Assembly: GCF_900537085.1 (NCBI RefSeq)
Contig: NZ_UNRE01000003.1
Coordinates: 124,001-188,000 of the forward strand
DNA length: 64,000 bases
Source of the DNA: Agarivorans sp. Alg241-V36
Lineage (GTDB): Bacteria > Pseudomonadota > Gammaproteobacteria > Enterobacterales > Celerinatantimonadaceae
Direction of reading: 5' to 3'
A model generated the notes under the pieces. The model was not told where the DNA came from and made no database searches. It was given only the letters and a program-made list of their open reading frames with translations. The position numbers and the translations under genes were made by a program. Below, one piece after another: positions 35,335 through 44,030 of the stretch; the first letter of the stretch is position 1; each line of letters opens with the position of its first letter.

Positions 35335-36102
35335 ATGAATGAATCAGTTAATTTAGCACAAGTATTGGCTTTACCCAGCCACTGCCACCACCATAGTCAT
35401 CGCTATTTTCAGGTAGTGATTGGCCTGCAAGGGCAAACCGAGTTTGATATTCAAGGCCAAGCTAACATGGTGGGTCCAGGTCAAGGTTGTTTGGTTCCTG
35501 CCACTACCGATCATGCCTTTACTGGCGTAGGTCGAAATCAAATCTTGGTGATCAATCTTGCTAGCGCCTATCAAGCCAATTTACAAAGCAAAATCGACCA
35601 GCTATTTGAACAGCAGTCCTATTTCAACTTAGCCAATCAATCGCAAGTGCTGATTAACGCGCTATGTCAGGAAATGCTCAGCCAACCACAAGACACTGCG
35701 CTCGCCGAAGCCTGCGCCAATACCTTGTTGTGTGTGCTACAAAACCAACTGGCACAAGCCAAACAGCAACAAACTAAAGTCACCCGTTTGCAAATGGAGC
35801 ATATCGACCGCTACATTCAGCAACACTTACATCGAAAAATCACCGTGGCGCAGCTGGCTGGTTGTGTATTTTTAGCCGAAAGCCAGTTCCACTTATTGTT
35901 TCGCCAGCAAACGGGATTAACGCCCCACCAATACTTACTTCGCCAACGCTTTAGCGCGGCAAAGCAGTTCTTGAGCACACCGCAATTAAGCATTGAGCAA
36001 ATCTCACATCGCTGTGGCTTTGCCAGTCAAAGCAGCTTTACCAGCGCCTTTAGCGCCTTTTATGGCATCTCGCCCGCTCGCTACCGCAAACAAGTGCACT
36101 AA
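35335..36102 (+). CDS. AraC-family regulator, candidate proline-use regulator
   Basis: The 255-residue protein has an N-terminal cupin-like sensor (HHHSHRYFQVVIGLQGQTEF) and a C-terminal AraC HTH pair (ITVAQLAGCVFLAESQFHLLFRQ and IEQISHRCGFASQSSFTSAF). It is transcribed toward putA, which starts about 337 bp downstream. In Vibrio a regulator named PutR sits in this position, so a role in controlling put genes is likely but not shown. It diverges from the type I secretion operon, with 225 bp between starts, so control of that operon is also possible. Confidence 0.85.
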   Translation: MNESVNLAQVLALPSHCHHHSHRYFQVVIGLQGQTEFDIQGQANMVGPGQGCLVPATTDHAFTGVGRNQILVINLASAYQANLQSKIDQLFEQQSYFNLANQSQVLINALCQEMLSQPQDTALAEACANTLLCVLQNQLAQAKQQQTKVTRLQMEHIDRYIQQHLHRKITVAQLAGCVFLAESQFHLLFRQQTGLTPHQYLLRQRFSAAKQFLSTPQLSIEQISHRCGFASQSSFTSAFSAFYGISPARYRKQVH

Positions 36103-36314
36103 GGCTAAGCGCCAAAACAGCGTTGCCCCATTTTCAGCTAGCTTATTTCCGTTAAGCAATAGCCTTGCTGCGCCCTAGCCTGACTACACTATAAATAAGC
36201 AACATGAAGCTAGATTAACGACTGGGCTGCAGGATTATCGTCACTCCCTTATCACGAGTTCAGGTTAAACAGATTGTTAATCGCTTGCTTCGCTTTTTGT
36301 TCATCAACAGAGAG

Positions 36315-36343
36315 TTTCGAAAAAAACGCGGAGTTTTTCGAAA
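36315..36343. promoter_or_regulatory. Inverted repeat upstream of putA
   Basis: TTTCGAAAAA and TTTTTCGAAA form a 10-bp inverted repeat around a CG-rich centre, about 100 bp before putA. It could be an operator or an RNA hairpin. No follow-on T-run argues for termination. Confidence 0.4.
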
Positions 36344-36395
36344 TACGCGACGCTTAAAGCGCTCTACAATCGGCCTCTAAATAACAAAGCCGCAA

Positions 36396-36421
36396 CATCC
36401 TCTGTCCCCTCGCAGAGGATG
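36396..36421 (+). promoter_or_regulatory. Leader hairpin before putA ribosome-binding site
   Basis: CATCCTCTG (36396-36404) pairs perfectly with CAGAGGATG (36413-36421) across an 8-nt loop. The 3' arm includes an upstream in-frame ATG (36419), which is why I reject that ATG as the start. The hairpin ends about 7 bases before the real GAGG. Confidence 0.45.
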
Positions 36422-36439
36422 GCACTACGAGGACAAAGC

Positions 36440-39400
36440 ATGCACCAATCATCGCAACTCGATGCAAAGGCCATGACCCAAGCTTGGTTTATTGAGCAGC
36501 CTTTAGATAAAATTTGGCAATGCATTTCGCCGCTTTACTGCGTGGATGAATCACACTGGTTAAGCCAACTCCTGCCTCTAGCAGAGCCAAGCGCAGCCGA
36601 ATTAAGCCAAACAACAGTGCTAGCCACCCAACTTATCGAACGGGTTCGCGCCGACAAAAAAGCGGTGCAAATGATCGACGCCCTGCTGTTGGAATACAGC
36701 CTCGATACCCGAGAAGGCATTTTGTTAATGTGCTTAGCAGAAGCCTTAATGCGCGTTCCCGACGCGGCCACTGCAGATGCACTTATCCGCGACAAACTCA
36801 GTGTGGCCGATTGGCAGTCTCACCTTAAAAACTCCGACTCACTATTTGTGAACGCCTCCACCTGGGGCTTAATGCTCACCGGTAAAGTGGTGAGTTTAGA
36901 TACCCCAGCAGACGGCCAAGCAGGCAAGGTACTTAACAAGCTGGTGAACAAGTTCTCCGAGCCGGTGATTCGCCAAGCCATGCATCAGGCGATGAAGATC
37001 ATGGGCCATCAGTTTGTATTAGGTCGCAGCATTGAAGAAGCCCTAAACAATGGCCAGCCTCTGCAACAGCAAGGCTTTGCTTATTCTTTCGATATGCTGG
37101 GTGAATCGGCACTAACTCGCCAAGATGCGCAAAAATATTTTGATGACTACCACCAAGCCATTAGCGCCGTGGCCAAGCAGCAAACAAGAGCTAATCAGGC
37201 TCAACCTGCCGCCTCGGTATCAATCAAACTCTCGGCACTGCATCCACGTTATGAGGCAGCCAATCAAGCTAGAGTGCTGCAAGAGCTATTCGACACCGTG
37301 CTGGCACTGCTTATTCATGCCCGCGAGCATAATGTGGCGATTACCATAGATGCAGAAGAAGCCGACCGCCTCGAAATATCCTTAAAGCTGTTTGCCAAAC
37401 TTTACCAAGATCCCGCCATTAAAGGTTGGGGGAAATTTGGCTTGGTAGTACAAGCCTACTCCAAACGCGCCCTGCCAGTAATTGCTTGGCTGGCCAGCTT
37501 AGCCAAACAGCAAGGCGATATTATTCCGATGCGTTTGGTAAAAGGCGCCTATTGGGATAGCGAGCTAAAACTCTCTCAGCAACATGGCCACCATGCTTAC
37601 CCAGTGTTCACCCGTAAAGAAGCCACCGACGTAAGCTACTTAGCCTGTGCTCGGCTGCTGCTTAGCGAGCATATTCGTGGGCTCATTTATCCGCAATTTG
37701 CCAGCCACAATGCGCAAACTATTGCTGCAGTGTCGGCCATGGCTACCCATCAAGATTTTGAATTTCAGCGCTTACATGGCATGGGAGACGCGCTATATAA
37801 CCATGCCAAACAACTGCTCAACAGTGATGTACGCATTTACGCGCCAGTAGGTAGCCACAAAGATCTGCTGCCCTATTTAGTGCGCCGCTTATTAGAAAAT
37901 GGGGCTAATAGCTCCTTTGTGCATAGGTTGGTTGATGCCCGCTGCCCAGTAACAGATTTAACCGTTCATCCGGTAGATTTACTGCGCTCACGCAGCAGCT
38001 TACATAATCCTAAAATTGCGCTGCCACCGCAGCTATTTGGCAAACAACGGCAAAACTCCTTGGGTGTTGCCACCGATATAGAAAGCGAATGGCAACCCTT
38101 TGAACAGCAAGTGAGTCAGTTTTTAGCCGCCCACCAATGGCAAGCCAGCTCGCTAATTGCAGGGCAAACTCAAACTGGCGAAAGCCACTTAATAACTGCG
38201 CCTTATCAGCGAGACCAACAGCTAGGCCAAGTCACTTGGGCCAATGCCGAGCAAGCCTTAGAAGCGATAAACCAAGCCGAACAAGCCTGTCAGTCGTGGC
38301 AGCAAACACCGGTAAACGAACGCGCCAACTACTTGCTGCAATTAGCCGACAAGCTTGAACAACACATGCCTGAATTAGTGGCCTTGTGCCATCGCGAGGC
38401 AGGTAAAACCGTATTAGACAGCATTGATGAAATTCGTGAAGCAGTGGACTTTTTGCGTTACTACCCGCAGCAAGCCATTCAACAATTTGGTGCTCCCATA
38501 GAGCAACAATCGTTTCTAGGTCAGGCGCAACAAGTCAGCTATCAAGGGCGTGGCATCTTTGTTTGTATTAGCCCGTGGAACTTCCCCCTAGCCATTTTTA
38601 TCGGTCAGGTATCGGCAGCTCTAGTGGCCGGGAACTGCGTGATAGCCAAACCCGCCGAGCAAACCAGCCTTATTGCAGCCCGCTGTATTGAGTTGCTGCT
38701 AGAAACCGGCATCCCACAATCAGTTATTCAACTAGTACTGGGTAATGGCGTACTGCTAGGGCAAACCCTGTGCAGCGACAAACGCATTGCTGGCGTGGCC
38801 TTTACTGGCTCTACACCTACTGCCCAAGCCATTAATAAACAACTGGCTAAACGCGACGCACAGCCGGTGCCGTTTATTGCCGAAACTGGCGGGCAAAACG
38901 CCATGATAGTAGACAGCACCGCCCTGCCCGAGCAAGTGGTAAGAGACGTGCTGCGATCTGCTTTTGCCTCTGCCGGCCAGCGCTGCTCGGCGCTGCGGGT
39001 TTTGTATGTTCAAGAAGATATTGCCGAACGGGTTTATTCACTGATTAAAGGGGCCATGCAAGAACTCAGCATTGGCAACCCCGAGCTATTAAGCACTGAT
39101 GTAGGCCCGGTTATCGACCCACAAGCGCAGAGCAAATTGCAGGCACATATTGATTGGTTGCAACACAACGCCGAGCTTATCTATCAATGTCCATTACCCG
39201 ATGATTGCGCGAAAGGCAGCTTTATTGCTCCCTGCGCGTATCAAATAGACAACATTGCACAACTAAGCCAAGAGCACTTTGGCCCCATTTTGCATGTGAT
39301 TAAATATCAATCAAATCAACTTGATAGGGTGATCGATCAAATAAATCAAAGTGGATTTGGTTTAACCTTGGGCGTGCATAGTCGTAATGAAAGCACCTAT

Positions 39401-39592
39401 CGACATATCGAGCAACGCGCTCGAGTAGGTAATTGCTACGTAAATCGAGACCAAGTAGGCGCCGTGGTAGGAGTACAGCCATTTGGTGGCCAAGGCCTTT
39501 CTGGCACAGGCCCCAAAGCCGGTGGCCCGCATTATTTATATCGGTTTGCCAAGGCCAAGGTAACCAACATCCTTGCCGAGCAGGAGCGCTAA
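36440..39592 (+). CDS. putA: Bifunctional proline dehydrogenase / L-glutamate gamma-semialdehyde dehydrogenase PutA
   Basis: PutA oxidises proline to glutamate in two steps. Residues about 70-480 form the FAD proline dehydrogenase barrel (RMVKGAYWDSE, DVRIYAPVGSHKDLLPYLVRR). Residues about 540-1030 form the aldehyde dehydrogenase, with FIAETGGQNA (catalytic Glu) and SAGQRCSALRV (catalytic Cys). At 1050 residues it is the short form: there is no N-terminal ribbon-helix-helix DNA-binding domain and no extra C-terminal domain, so it should not be self-repressing as in E. coli. I chose the ATG at 36440, preceded by GAGG, over one at 36419 inside a hairpin. Confidence 0.93.
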   Translation: MHQSSQLDAKAMTQAWFIEQPLDKIWQCISPLYCVDESHWLSQLLPLAEPSAAELSQTTVLATQLIERVRADKKAVQMIDALLLEYSLDTREGILLMCLAEALMRVPDAATADALIRDKLSVADWQSHLKNSDSLFVNASTWGLMLTGKVVSLDTPADGQAGKVLNKLVNKFSEPVIRQAMHQAMKIMGHQFVLGRSIEEALNNGQPLQQQGFAYSFDMLGESALTRQDAQKYFDDYHQAISAVAKQQTRANQAQPAASVSIKLSALHPRYEAANQARVLQELFDTVLALLIHAREHNVAITIDAEEADRLEISLKLFAKLYQDPAIKGWGKFGLVVQAYSKRALPVIAWLASLAKQQGDIIPMRLVKGAYWDSELKLSQQHGHHAYPVFTRKEATDVSYLACARLLLSEHIRGLIYPQFASHNAQTIAAVSAMATHQDFEFQRLHGMGDALYNHAKQLLNSDVRIYAPVGSHKDLLPYLVRRLLENGANSSFVHRLVDARCPVTDLTVHPVDLLRSRSSLHNPKIALPPQLFGKQRQNSLGVATDIESEWQPFEQQVSQFLAAHQWQASSLIAGQTQTGESHLITAPYQRDQQLGQVTWANAEQALEAINQAEQACQSWQQTPVNERANYLLQLADKLEQHMPELVALCHREAGKTVLDSIDEIREAVDFLRYYPQQAIQQFGAPIEQQSFLGQAQQVSYQGRGIFVCISPWNFPLAIFIGQVSAALVAGNCVIAKPAEQTSLIAARCIELLLETGIPQSVIQLVLGNGVLLGQTLCSDKRIAGVAFTGSTPTAQAINKQLAKRDAQPVPFIAETGGQNAMIVDSTALPEQVVRDVLRSAFASAGQRCSALRVLYVQEDIAERVYSLIKGAMQELSIGNPELLSTDVGPVIDPQAQSKLQAHIDWLQHNAELIYQCPLPDDCAKGSFIAPCAYQIDNIAQLSQEHFGPILHVIKYQSNQLDRVIDQINQSGFGLTLGVHSRNESTYRHIEQRARVGNCYVNRDQVGAVVGVQPFGGQGLSGTGPKAGGPHYLYRFAKAKVTNILAEQER

Positions 39593-39593
39593 C

Positions 39594-40292
39594 ATGACGA
39601 CGACAAACAAAGTTTTGCAACAAAGCCTTGCCGTGCAAGAAGCCTGGCAACAACAAAGCGCTGCATCGCGTAGCGAGATACTCATGGCTTGGGCGCAGCT
39701 GCTTGGCCAGCGCGATCAAAACTACGCTGAATGCGCCGCAATGATCCGCTTTCAATGCCAGCAGGCTTTAGCGGTCATTGGCAAAGAGCATCAGCTACAA
39801 GGGCCTACGGGCGAAAGCAACGAGCTGTATACCGCAGGCCGAGGTTGTTTTTTAGTGCTTGCCGATGACTCTGCCGGTAAAGAGGCTTTGGTAGGCTTAA
39901 TTACTGCGGCTTTAATCGCCGGTAATAGCGTTATTTGTAGCGCTGCCGATTGCCCGCTCGACGAGTTGCTGGGCGAGCTATTACGTGCAGGTTGCCCTAA
40001 CAGAGTTGCCCTGCCCTTGGCCTATAGTTTAGCCCCAGAGCTGGCGCAACATCGTGCAGTAGCAGGTATTGCCTTGGCGGGCTCGCAGCAAAGCGCTGTG
40101 CACTACAACCAGCTTATTGCTGAACGCGATGGCCAGCTAGCGCAGCTAGTATGTGAAAGCGACATGCGGAACTTTAGCCACATGAGTGAACCTAAGTTTT
40201 GCTTGCGCTTTATTACCGAGCGCACCCGAACCATAAACATTACCGCTGTTGGCGGTAACGCCAGCCTGCTAGAGCTAGGTAGCGGCGAATAA
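39594..40292 (+). CDS. Truncated aldehyde-dehydrogenase-like protein in put cluster
   Basis: This 232-residue protein resembles the N-terminal, NAD-binding half of an aldehyde dehydrogenase (LITAALIAGNSVICSAADCPLDELLGELLRAG and VAGIALAGSQQ match the co-factor-fold order of PutA). The half carrying the catalytic Cys is absent, so it should not be an active dehydrogenase. Similar short proteins follow putA in Vibrio, as far as I recall, which suggests a retained role rather than decay. The start is the ATG at 39594, with AGGAG 9 nt upstream. It starts 1 nt after the putA stop codon, and putP is 80 bp downstream. Confidence 0.75.
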   Translation: MTTTNKVLQQSLAVQEAWQQQSAASRSEILMAWAQLLGQRDQNYAECAAMIRFQCQQALAVIGKEHQLQGPTGESNELYTAGRGCFLVLADDSAGKEALVGLITAALIAGNSVICSAADCPLDELLGELLRAGCPNRVALPLAYSLAPELAQHRAVAGIALAGSQQSAVHYNQLIAERDGQLAQLVCESDMRNFSHMSEPKFCLRFITERTRTINITAVGGNASLLELGSGE

Positions 40293-40372
40293 CACGAATG
40301 GCTTGGTTAGCCATTCACAGTAACAATCCAAATTAACCAAAATGCTGAACTCAGCAATAAAAGGAAAAAGGA

Positions 40373-41869
40373 ATGATTGAAAATAGCTTTGCTATCAGTG
40401 CCACATTTATAGCCTATCTTATCGTTATGCTATCAATTGGCATTTACGCCTATAAACGCACCTCCAACTCAGAAGATTACTTCTTAGGTGGTCGCTCATT
40501 AGGCCCATGGCCAGCAGCCCTATCGGCTGGCGCCTCAGACATGAGTGGCTGGTTGCTACTTGGTTTGCCGGGTTACGCTTATGCCGCTGGTATCGAAGCT
40601 ATTTGGTTAGCTGGCGGCTTGTTAGTAGGCACCTGGTTAAACTGGCTGATTTGTGCCAAACGCCTGCGCACCTACTCCATTGTTATGAACAACGCTCTCA
40701 CCATTCCTGAGTTTTTTGCCCGCCGTTTTGAAGATAAATCTAAACTGCTGCAATCAATCTCAGCCTTCTTTATCTTGCTGTTTTTCTTGTTCTACACCAG
40801 TTCTGGTCTGGTGGCTGGCGGCAAACTGTTTGAAACAGTATTTGGTTTAGACTACACCACCGCAGTGATTGTAGGCACCGTTTGTGTTGTCTCCTACACC
40901 CTGTTTGGCGGCTTTTTAGCGGTATCGTGGACCGATTTAGTGCAAGGCTTGTTAATGGCTGCAGCCTTAATGATTGTGCCTATCGCCGCAATGGAAGGCT
41001 CCTTTGGCGATCTAAACCAAGCGCTAACCCTTAAAAACCCAGAGCTACTAAACCTGTGGACCGACGTAAAAGGCGAGCCGCTATCGGCCATTGCGATTAT
41101 CTCGCTAGTGGCATGGGGTTTAGGCTACTTTGGCCAGCCACATATTTTGGCGCGTTTTAAAGCTACTCGCAGCAACAAAGACATTGGCACCGCTCGCCGT
41201 ATCGCAGTAACTTGGACGGCGCTGTCTATGGCCGGCGCACTGCTTATTGGCGTAGTGGGCATTGTGTATGTAGATTCTCACCTAGGCGGCAATATTAAAG
41301 ATGGTGAAACTATCTTTATGCTATTGGTGAATGCGATTTTCCACCCAGTTATCGCCGGTATTTTACTAGCCGCTATTTTGGCTGCGATTATGAGTACAGC
41401 TGACTCGCAACTATTAGTATCTTCTTCTGCCCTAGCAGAAGACTTCTACAAACAAGTATTTCGCCCGCAAGCCAGCCAGCAAGAAATTGTTAAAGTGGGT
41501 CGCATAGCGGTAGTTGCCTTGTCTATTGTGGCGCTAGTATTAGCCATGAACCCAGAGAGCTCGGTACTCGGTTTAGTTTCTTACGCATGGGCCGGATTTG
41601 GTGCAGCCTTTGGCCCAGCTCTATTGATTAGCTTGTTCTGGAAAGACATGAACCGCAACGGCGCATTAGCTGGCGTAGTGCTAGGTGGCGTAACGGTTGT
41701 AGTATGGAAGCAGCTAAGCGGCGGCCTATTCGACATTTATGAAATTGTGCCCGGCTTTATCTTCGCCAGCATTGCCATTATCGCAGTGAGCAAAGCCACC
41801 GGCGGAGCCAGCCAATCAATTCATACTACTCACGCTGAATATGAAAAACAGCTGGTTGAATTAGATTAA
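40373..41869 (+). CDS. putP: Sodium/proline symporter PutP
   Basis: PutP brings proline into the cell with Na+. The 498-residue protein has about thirteen membrane segments of the SSS family. It shows SEDYFLGGRSLGPWPAALSAGASDMSGWLLLGLPGYAYAAG-type N-terminal sequence with the Na+-site region, FGGFLAVSWTD and AAIMSTADSQLLVSSSALAEDFY. AAGGAAAAAGG precedes the ATG. It is the last gene of the put cluster and is followed by a terminator. Its C-terminal tail is duplicated as a fragment at 43501-43602. Confidence 0.94.
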   Translation: MIENSFAISATFIAYLIVMLSIGIYAYKRTSNSEDYFLGGRSLGPWPAALSAGASDMSGWLLLGLPGYAYAAGIEAIWLAGGLLVGTWLNWLICAKRLRTYSIVMNNALTIPEFFARRFEDKSKLLQSISAFFILLFFLFYTSSGLVAGGKLFETVFGLDYTTAVIVGTVCVVSYTLFGGFLAVSWTDLVQGLLMAAALMIVPIAAMEGSFGDLNQALTLKNPELLNLWTDVKGEPLSAIAIISLVAWGLGYFGQPHILARFKATRSNKDIGTARRIAVTWTALSMAGALLIGVVGIVYVDSHLGGNIKDGETIFMLLVNAIFHPVIAGILLAAILAAIMSTADSQLLVSSSALAEDFYKQVFRPQASQQEIVKVGRIAVVALSIVALVLAMNPESSVLGLVSYAWAGFGAAFGPALLISLFWKDMNRNGALAGVVLGGVTVVVWKQLSGGLFDIYEIVPGFIFASIAIIAVSKATGGASQSIHTTHAEYEKQLVELD

Positions 41870-41886
41870 ACGCTAAATCAAATAAC

Positions 41887-41917
41887 AACCGCTTGCCTTC
41901 GGGTTAGCGGTTTTTTT
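41887..41917 (+). terminator. Terminator after putP
   Basis: AACCGCT (41887-41893) pairs with AGCGGTT (41905-41911), with an internal GCC/GGT pairing and a TTCG loop, and is followed by seven T residues. A UUCG-type tetraloop and T-tract make a strong Rho-independent terminator. Confidence 0.85.
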
Positions 41918-42229
41918 GTACTCGTAAATCCTCCCTTGTTTAAGCAATAAAACTTCCTGCCCTAAAGCTGCTATTTTGTTTAGCAAGTAAGCCCCAAACG
42001 GCAGTATTTTTGTCAGCTGTTTTCCGCGGTTTTGAATACTACTCATCCCCACGCTGAACAAATTACAATAATGTACCTATCAATCTGCGCTATCGTAACT
42101 GGAGTGCATTTAACTTATGTACTGGTAATCAAGTTTATCGCTCGTAAACTAAAGGCTAGGGATCTTGTTAAGTTGAAAGGCTCAAATATAATCGGCAGTT
42201 AGAAGCATCTAGCCAGGAACGCTTATGTT

Positions 42230-43054
42230 TTGTATATCAGTACAAAAATGTTTTTAGATTATAATCCGACTCAAGGAAAAGTCGCTGACAAGCGCGCCTA
42301 TCAAACGCGGCAGCCATTGCCGCCGTTAAATCGTTGGGTGCAATCGTATTGGCAGCTCACAGTCCCTAAAGGTCAGTTTCAATACCACAGTGTGCCGGAT
42401 AACTGTGTTGATTGGATTATTAACCTAGATAACTTCAGCGATAATTTTCTGGTTCCGCCATTTCTCTCATCTACTGTATTTCATATCAATGGCCCTGCCT
42501 CTTTTTTTGGTATTCGTTTTCAAATTCTCGGGCATAAAGGCTTAATCTCTGTGCCCTTAGGCGAATGGGCAGAGGCTGGTAGCGTAAAGGCGGAAGACTT
42601 ACTAACGGCAGAAATCGTTTACTCTGTATTTGAAGCCATTGATAAGGCAAAGTGCTTTGATTCGCGCTGTAATAGCCTGTTTGCAGTAATGCTTTCTGCT
42701 ATAAAGTTTGGCAAGGAGGACCCTCGCCTAGCTCGTTACATTCAATACTGTTACAAATGTGTCAGCGCTAATCTAGGCCTAGCGGAGAGCCACAGTTCTG
42801 AATTTGGAGTGTCTGCACGTCAGCTTAGAAGGTTGACCAAACAGCACCTTGGTTTGGCCCCCAAAGATTTTGGTAAGGTACTTAGATTTCAGAGTGCCCT
42901 CAAAGCCATGAACACTTGGCACCACAACAAAGCCTACCTCGATAATTACTACGACCAGCCACATTTTGTGCGCGAGTTTAAACGCTTATCTGGAGTTACA
43001 CCGACACAGTTCAGAAAAATGTCCGTTTTATACAATCACTACTCTTCTAAGTGA
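42230..43054 (+). CDS. AraC-family regulator with DUF6597-like N-terminus
   Basis: The 274-residue protein has an N-terminal domain with PLPPLNRWVQSYWQL and VPDNCVDWIIN, as in AraC regulators with a DUF6597 domain. Its C-terminal HTH region includes FGVSARQLRRLTKQHLG and QPHFVREFKRLSGVTPTQF. The start is uncertain: the frame opens at a TTG (42230), 10 nt after AGGAA, and has an ATG at 42248. The gene sits between putP and a putP remnant and precedes a VOC protein, which it may regulate. Confidence 0.8.
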   Translation: MYISTKMFLDYNPTQGKVADKRAYQTRQPLPPLNRWVQSYWQLTVPKGQFQYHSVPDNCVDWIINLDNFSDNFLVPPFLSSTVFHINGPASFFGIRFQILGHKGLISVPLGEWAEAGSVKAEDLLTAEIVYSVFEAIDKAKCFDSRCNSLFAVMLSAIKFGKEDPRLARYIQYCYKCVSANLGLAESHSSEFGVSARQLRRLTKQHLGLAPKDFGKVLRFQSALKAMNTWHHNKAYLDNYYDQPHFVREFKRLSGVTPTQFRKMSVLYNHYSSK

Positions 43055-43097
43055 AAGATAATGCTAACTATCTAATCAACAGCAAGAGGTAAATAAC

Positions 43098-43496
43098 ATG
43101 ATTGAAATAGACGCTATGTTTCCTGTGATGGTAACGGCAAACTTAGAGGCGGTGAAGGCATTCTATGAATCTGTGTTTGGCTTTAATGCCGTATTTTACG
43201 ACGCTGACTTTTATTTACACTTGGTGTCACCCCATTCAGGTATTCAGCTTGGCTTTTTGATGCCAGAACATGCTAGCCAACCAGACTTTCTTAAACCATT
43301 AATGTCTCCCGACGGTTATGTAATTTCCCTAGAAGTTAAAGATGCTACTAAGGCCTATACCGAAGCTCAGAAAATGGATTTGACGATAGCAATGCAGCTC
43401 AAAGAAGAAGTGTGGGGCCAGCTACATTTTATGCTGCAAGACCCAGCTGGTTTTAAGATAGACGTAGTGCAACATGTGGACGCTTCAGGTAACTAG
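43098..43496 (+). CDS. VOC-family (glyoxalase/bleomycin-resistance-like) protein
   Basis: The 132-residue protein has the paired beta-alpha-beta-beta-beta units of the vicinal-oxygen-chelate fold (MVTANLEAVKAFYESVFGFN, and LHFMLQDPAGFKIDVVQ at the end). Members include glyoxalases, dioxygenases and drug-binding proteins; the role cannot be told from sequence. It lies 43 bp downstream of the AraC-type regulator, with AGAGG before its ATG, so the two are likely one unit. Confidence 0.82.
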   Translation: MIEIDAMFPVMVTANLEAVKAFYESVFGFNAVFYDADFYLHLVSPHSGIQLGFLMPEHASQPDFLKPLMSPDGYVISLEVKDATKAYTEAQKMDLTIAMQLKEEVWGQLHFMLQDPAGFKIDVVQHVDASGN

Positions 43497-43500
43497 TCAC

Positions 43501-43602
43501 ATTCCCATTATAGCAGTGAGCAAAGCCTTTGGTGGTGCTAGGCAAGCTATTCATACTTCTCACGCTGAATATGAAAAGCAGCTACTAAACAAAGCAAGCT
43601 AA
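43501..43602 (+). pseudogene. putP: putP 3'-end remnant
   Basis: Translated in frame from 43501 this gives 33 residues and a stop that match the C-terminus of PutP. By eye, 23 of 32 aligned residues are identical, including HAEYEKQL. The DNA corresponds to 41770-41871 upstream. There is no start, no upstream continuation and no membrane portion, so it is a fragment. It begins within 5 bases of the VOC stop codon. Confidence 0.85.
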
Positions 43603-43614
43603 ATAGAGAAATAC

Positions 43615-43649
43615 AAAAAGCCGTTTACCCAAGGGTAAACGGCTTTTTT
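43615..43649. terminator. Bidirectional terminator after putP remnant
   Basis: AAAAAGCCGTTTACCC and GGGTAAACGGCTTTTT form a perfect 16-bp inverted repeat with a tiny loop and A/T tracts on both sides. It would end plus-strand transcripts from the VOC side and minus-strand transcripts from yggL. Confidence 0.88.
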
Positions 43650-43692
43650 ATACCAATGCAGCTGCGCAGCTAGCGCCAACTAACGCAAGTTT

Positions 43693-44022
43693 TTACACAC
43701 CATAGTTGGCATCAATTAACTTCCCAATCACTACTTGAGAAGTGCGAGGTTGAGCACTTAGCCATTGCTCAACAGCCTGTCGGTCTTCCTCAGTTGCAGA
43801 ACCATAGCGTTGCTGAGAAGCTACAAACGCAGCGAATTCCTTAGCTGAACCACCACCGCCAATAATAAGCCCGCGCGCTTCAACCACATCGACAAGCTCA
43901 TCTAAGAACAGATCAAAACCAGCTTCTGTTTCATCTAAATCACAAGCGCATATAAATCCAAATACTGCGAATTCTTCAAGATATAGCTTCTTGCGTAATC
44001 TGCGACTTGTTGTTTTAGTCAT
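43693..44022 (-). CDS. yggL: YggL-family protein (DUF469), 50S-associated
   Basis: The 109-residue protein starts MTKTTSRRLRKKLYLEEFAVFGF, which matches the conserved start of YggL (SRRLRKKxxxxEFxxxGF). YggL homologues bind the 50S ribosomal subunit and affect assembly. It is 8 bp downstream of the DUF1152 gene start-to-stop junction, so they are probably co-transcribed. The length agrees with the family. Confidence 0.82.
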   Translation of the reverse strand: MTKTTSRRLRKKLYLEEFAVFGFICACDLDETEAGFDLFLDELVDVVEARGLIIGGGGSAKEFAAFVASQQRYGSATEEDRQAVEQWLSAQPRTSQVVIGKLIDANYGV

Positions 44023-44030
44023 GGTGTTCT

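Larger units (their letters stand above)
36103..36439 (+). other. putA upstream region with two inverted repeats
   Basis: No gene is visible in this 337-base stretch. It holds an inverted repeat TTTCGAAAAA / TTTTTCGAAA at 36315-36343 and a hairpin at 36396-36421 just before the putA ribosome-binding site. Both are listed separately. The stretch should contain the putA promoter. Confidence 0.5.

Noticed and set aside
35129-35338. Open frame of 69 codons on the plus strand between the ABC operon and the AraC regulator
   Set aside because: It fills a divergent promoter region, has no ribosome-binding site and shows no recognisable domain.
36419-36421. Alternative ATG start of putA
   Set aside because: It lies in the arm of a stable leader hairpin with no properly spaced ribosome-binding site. 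The ATG at 36440 has GAGG upstream.
41873-42061. 62-codon frame on the minus strand after putP
   Set aside because: It overlaps the putP terminator hairpin and has no ribosome-binding site or homology that I can recognise.
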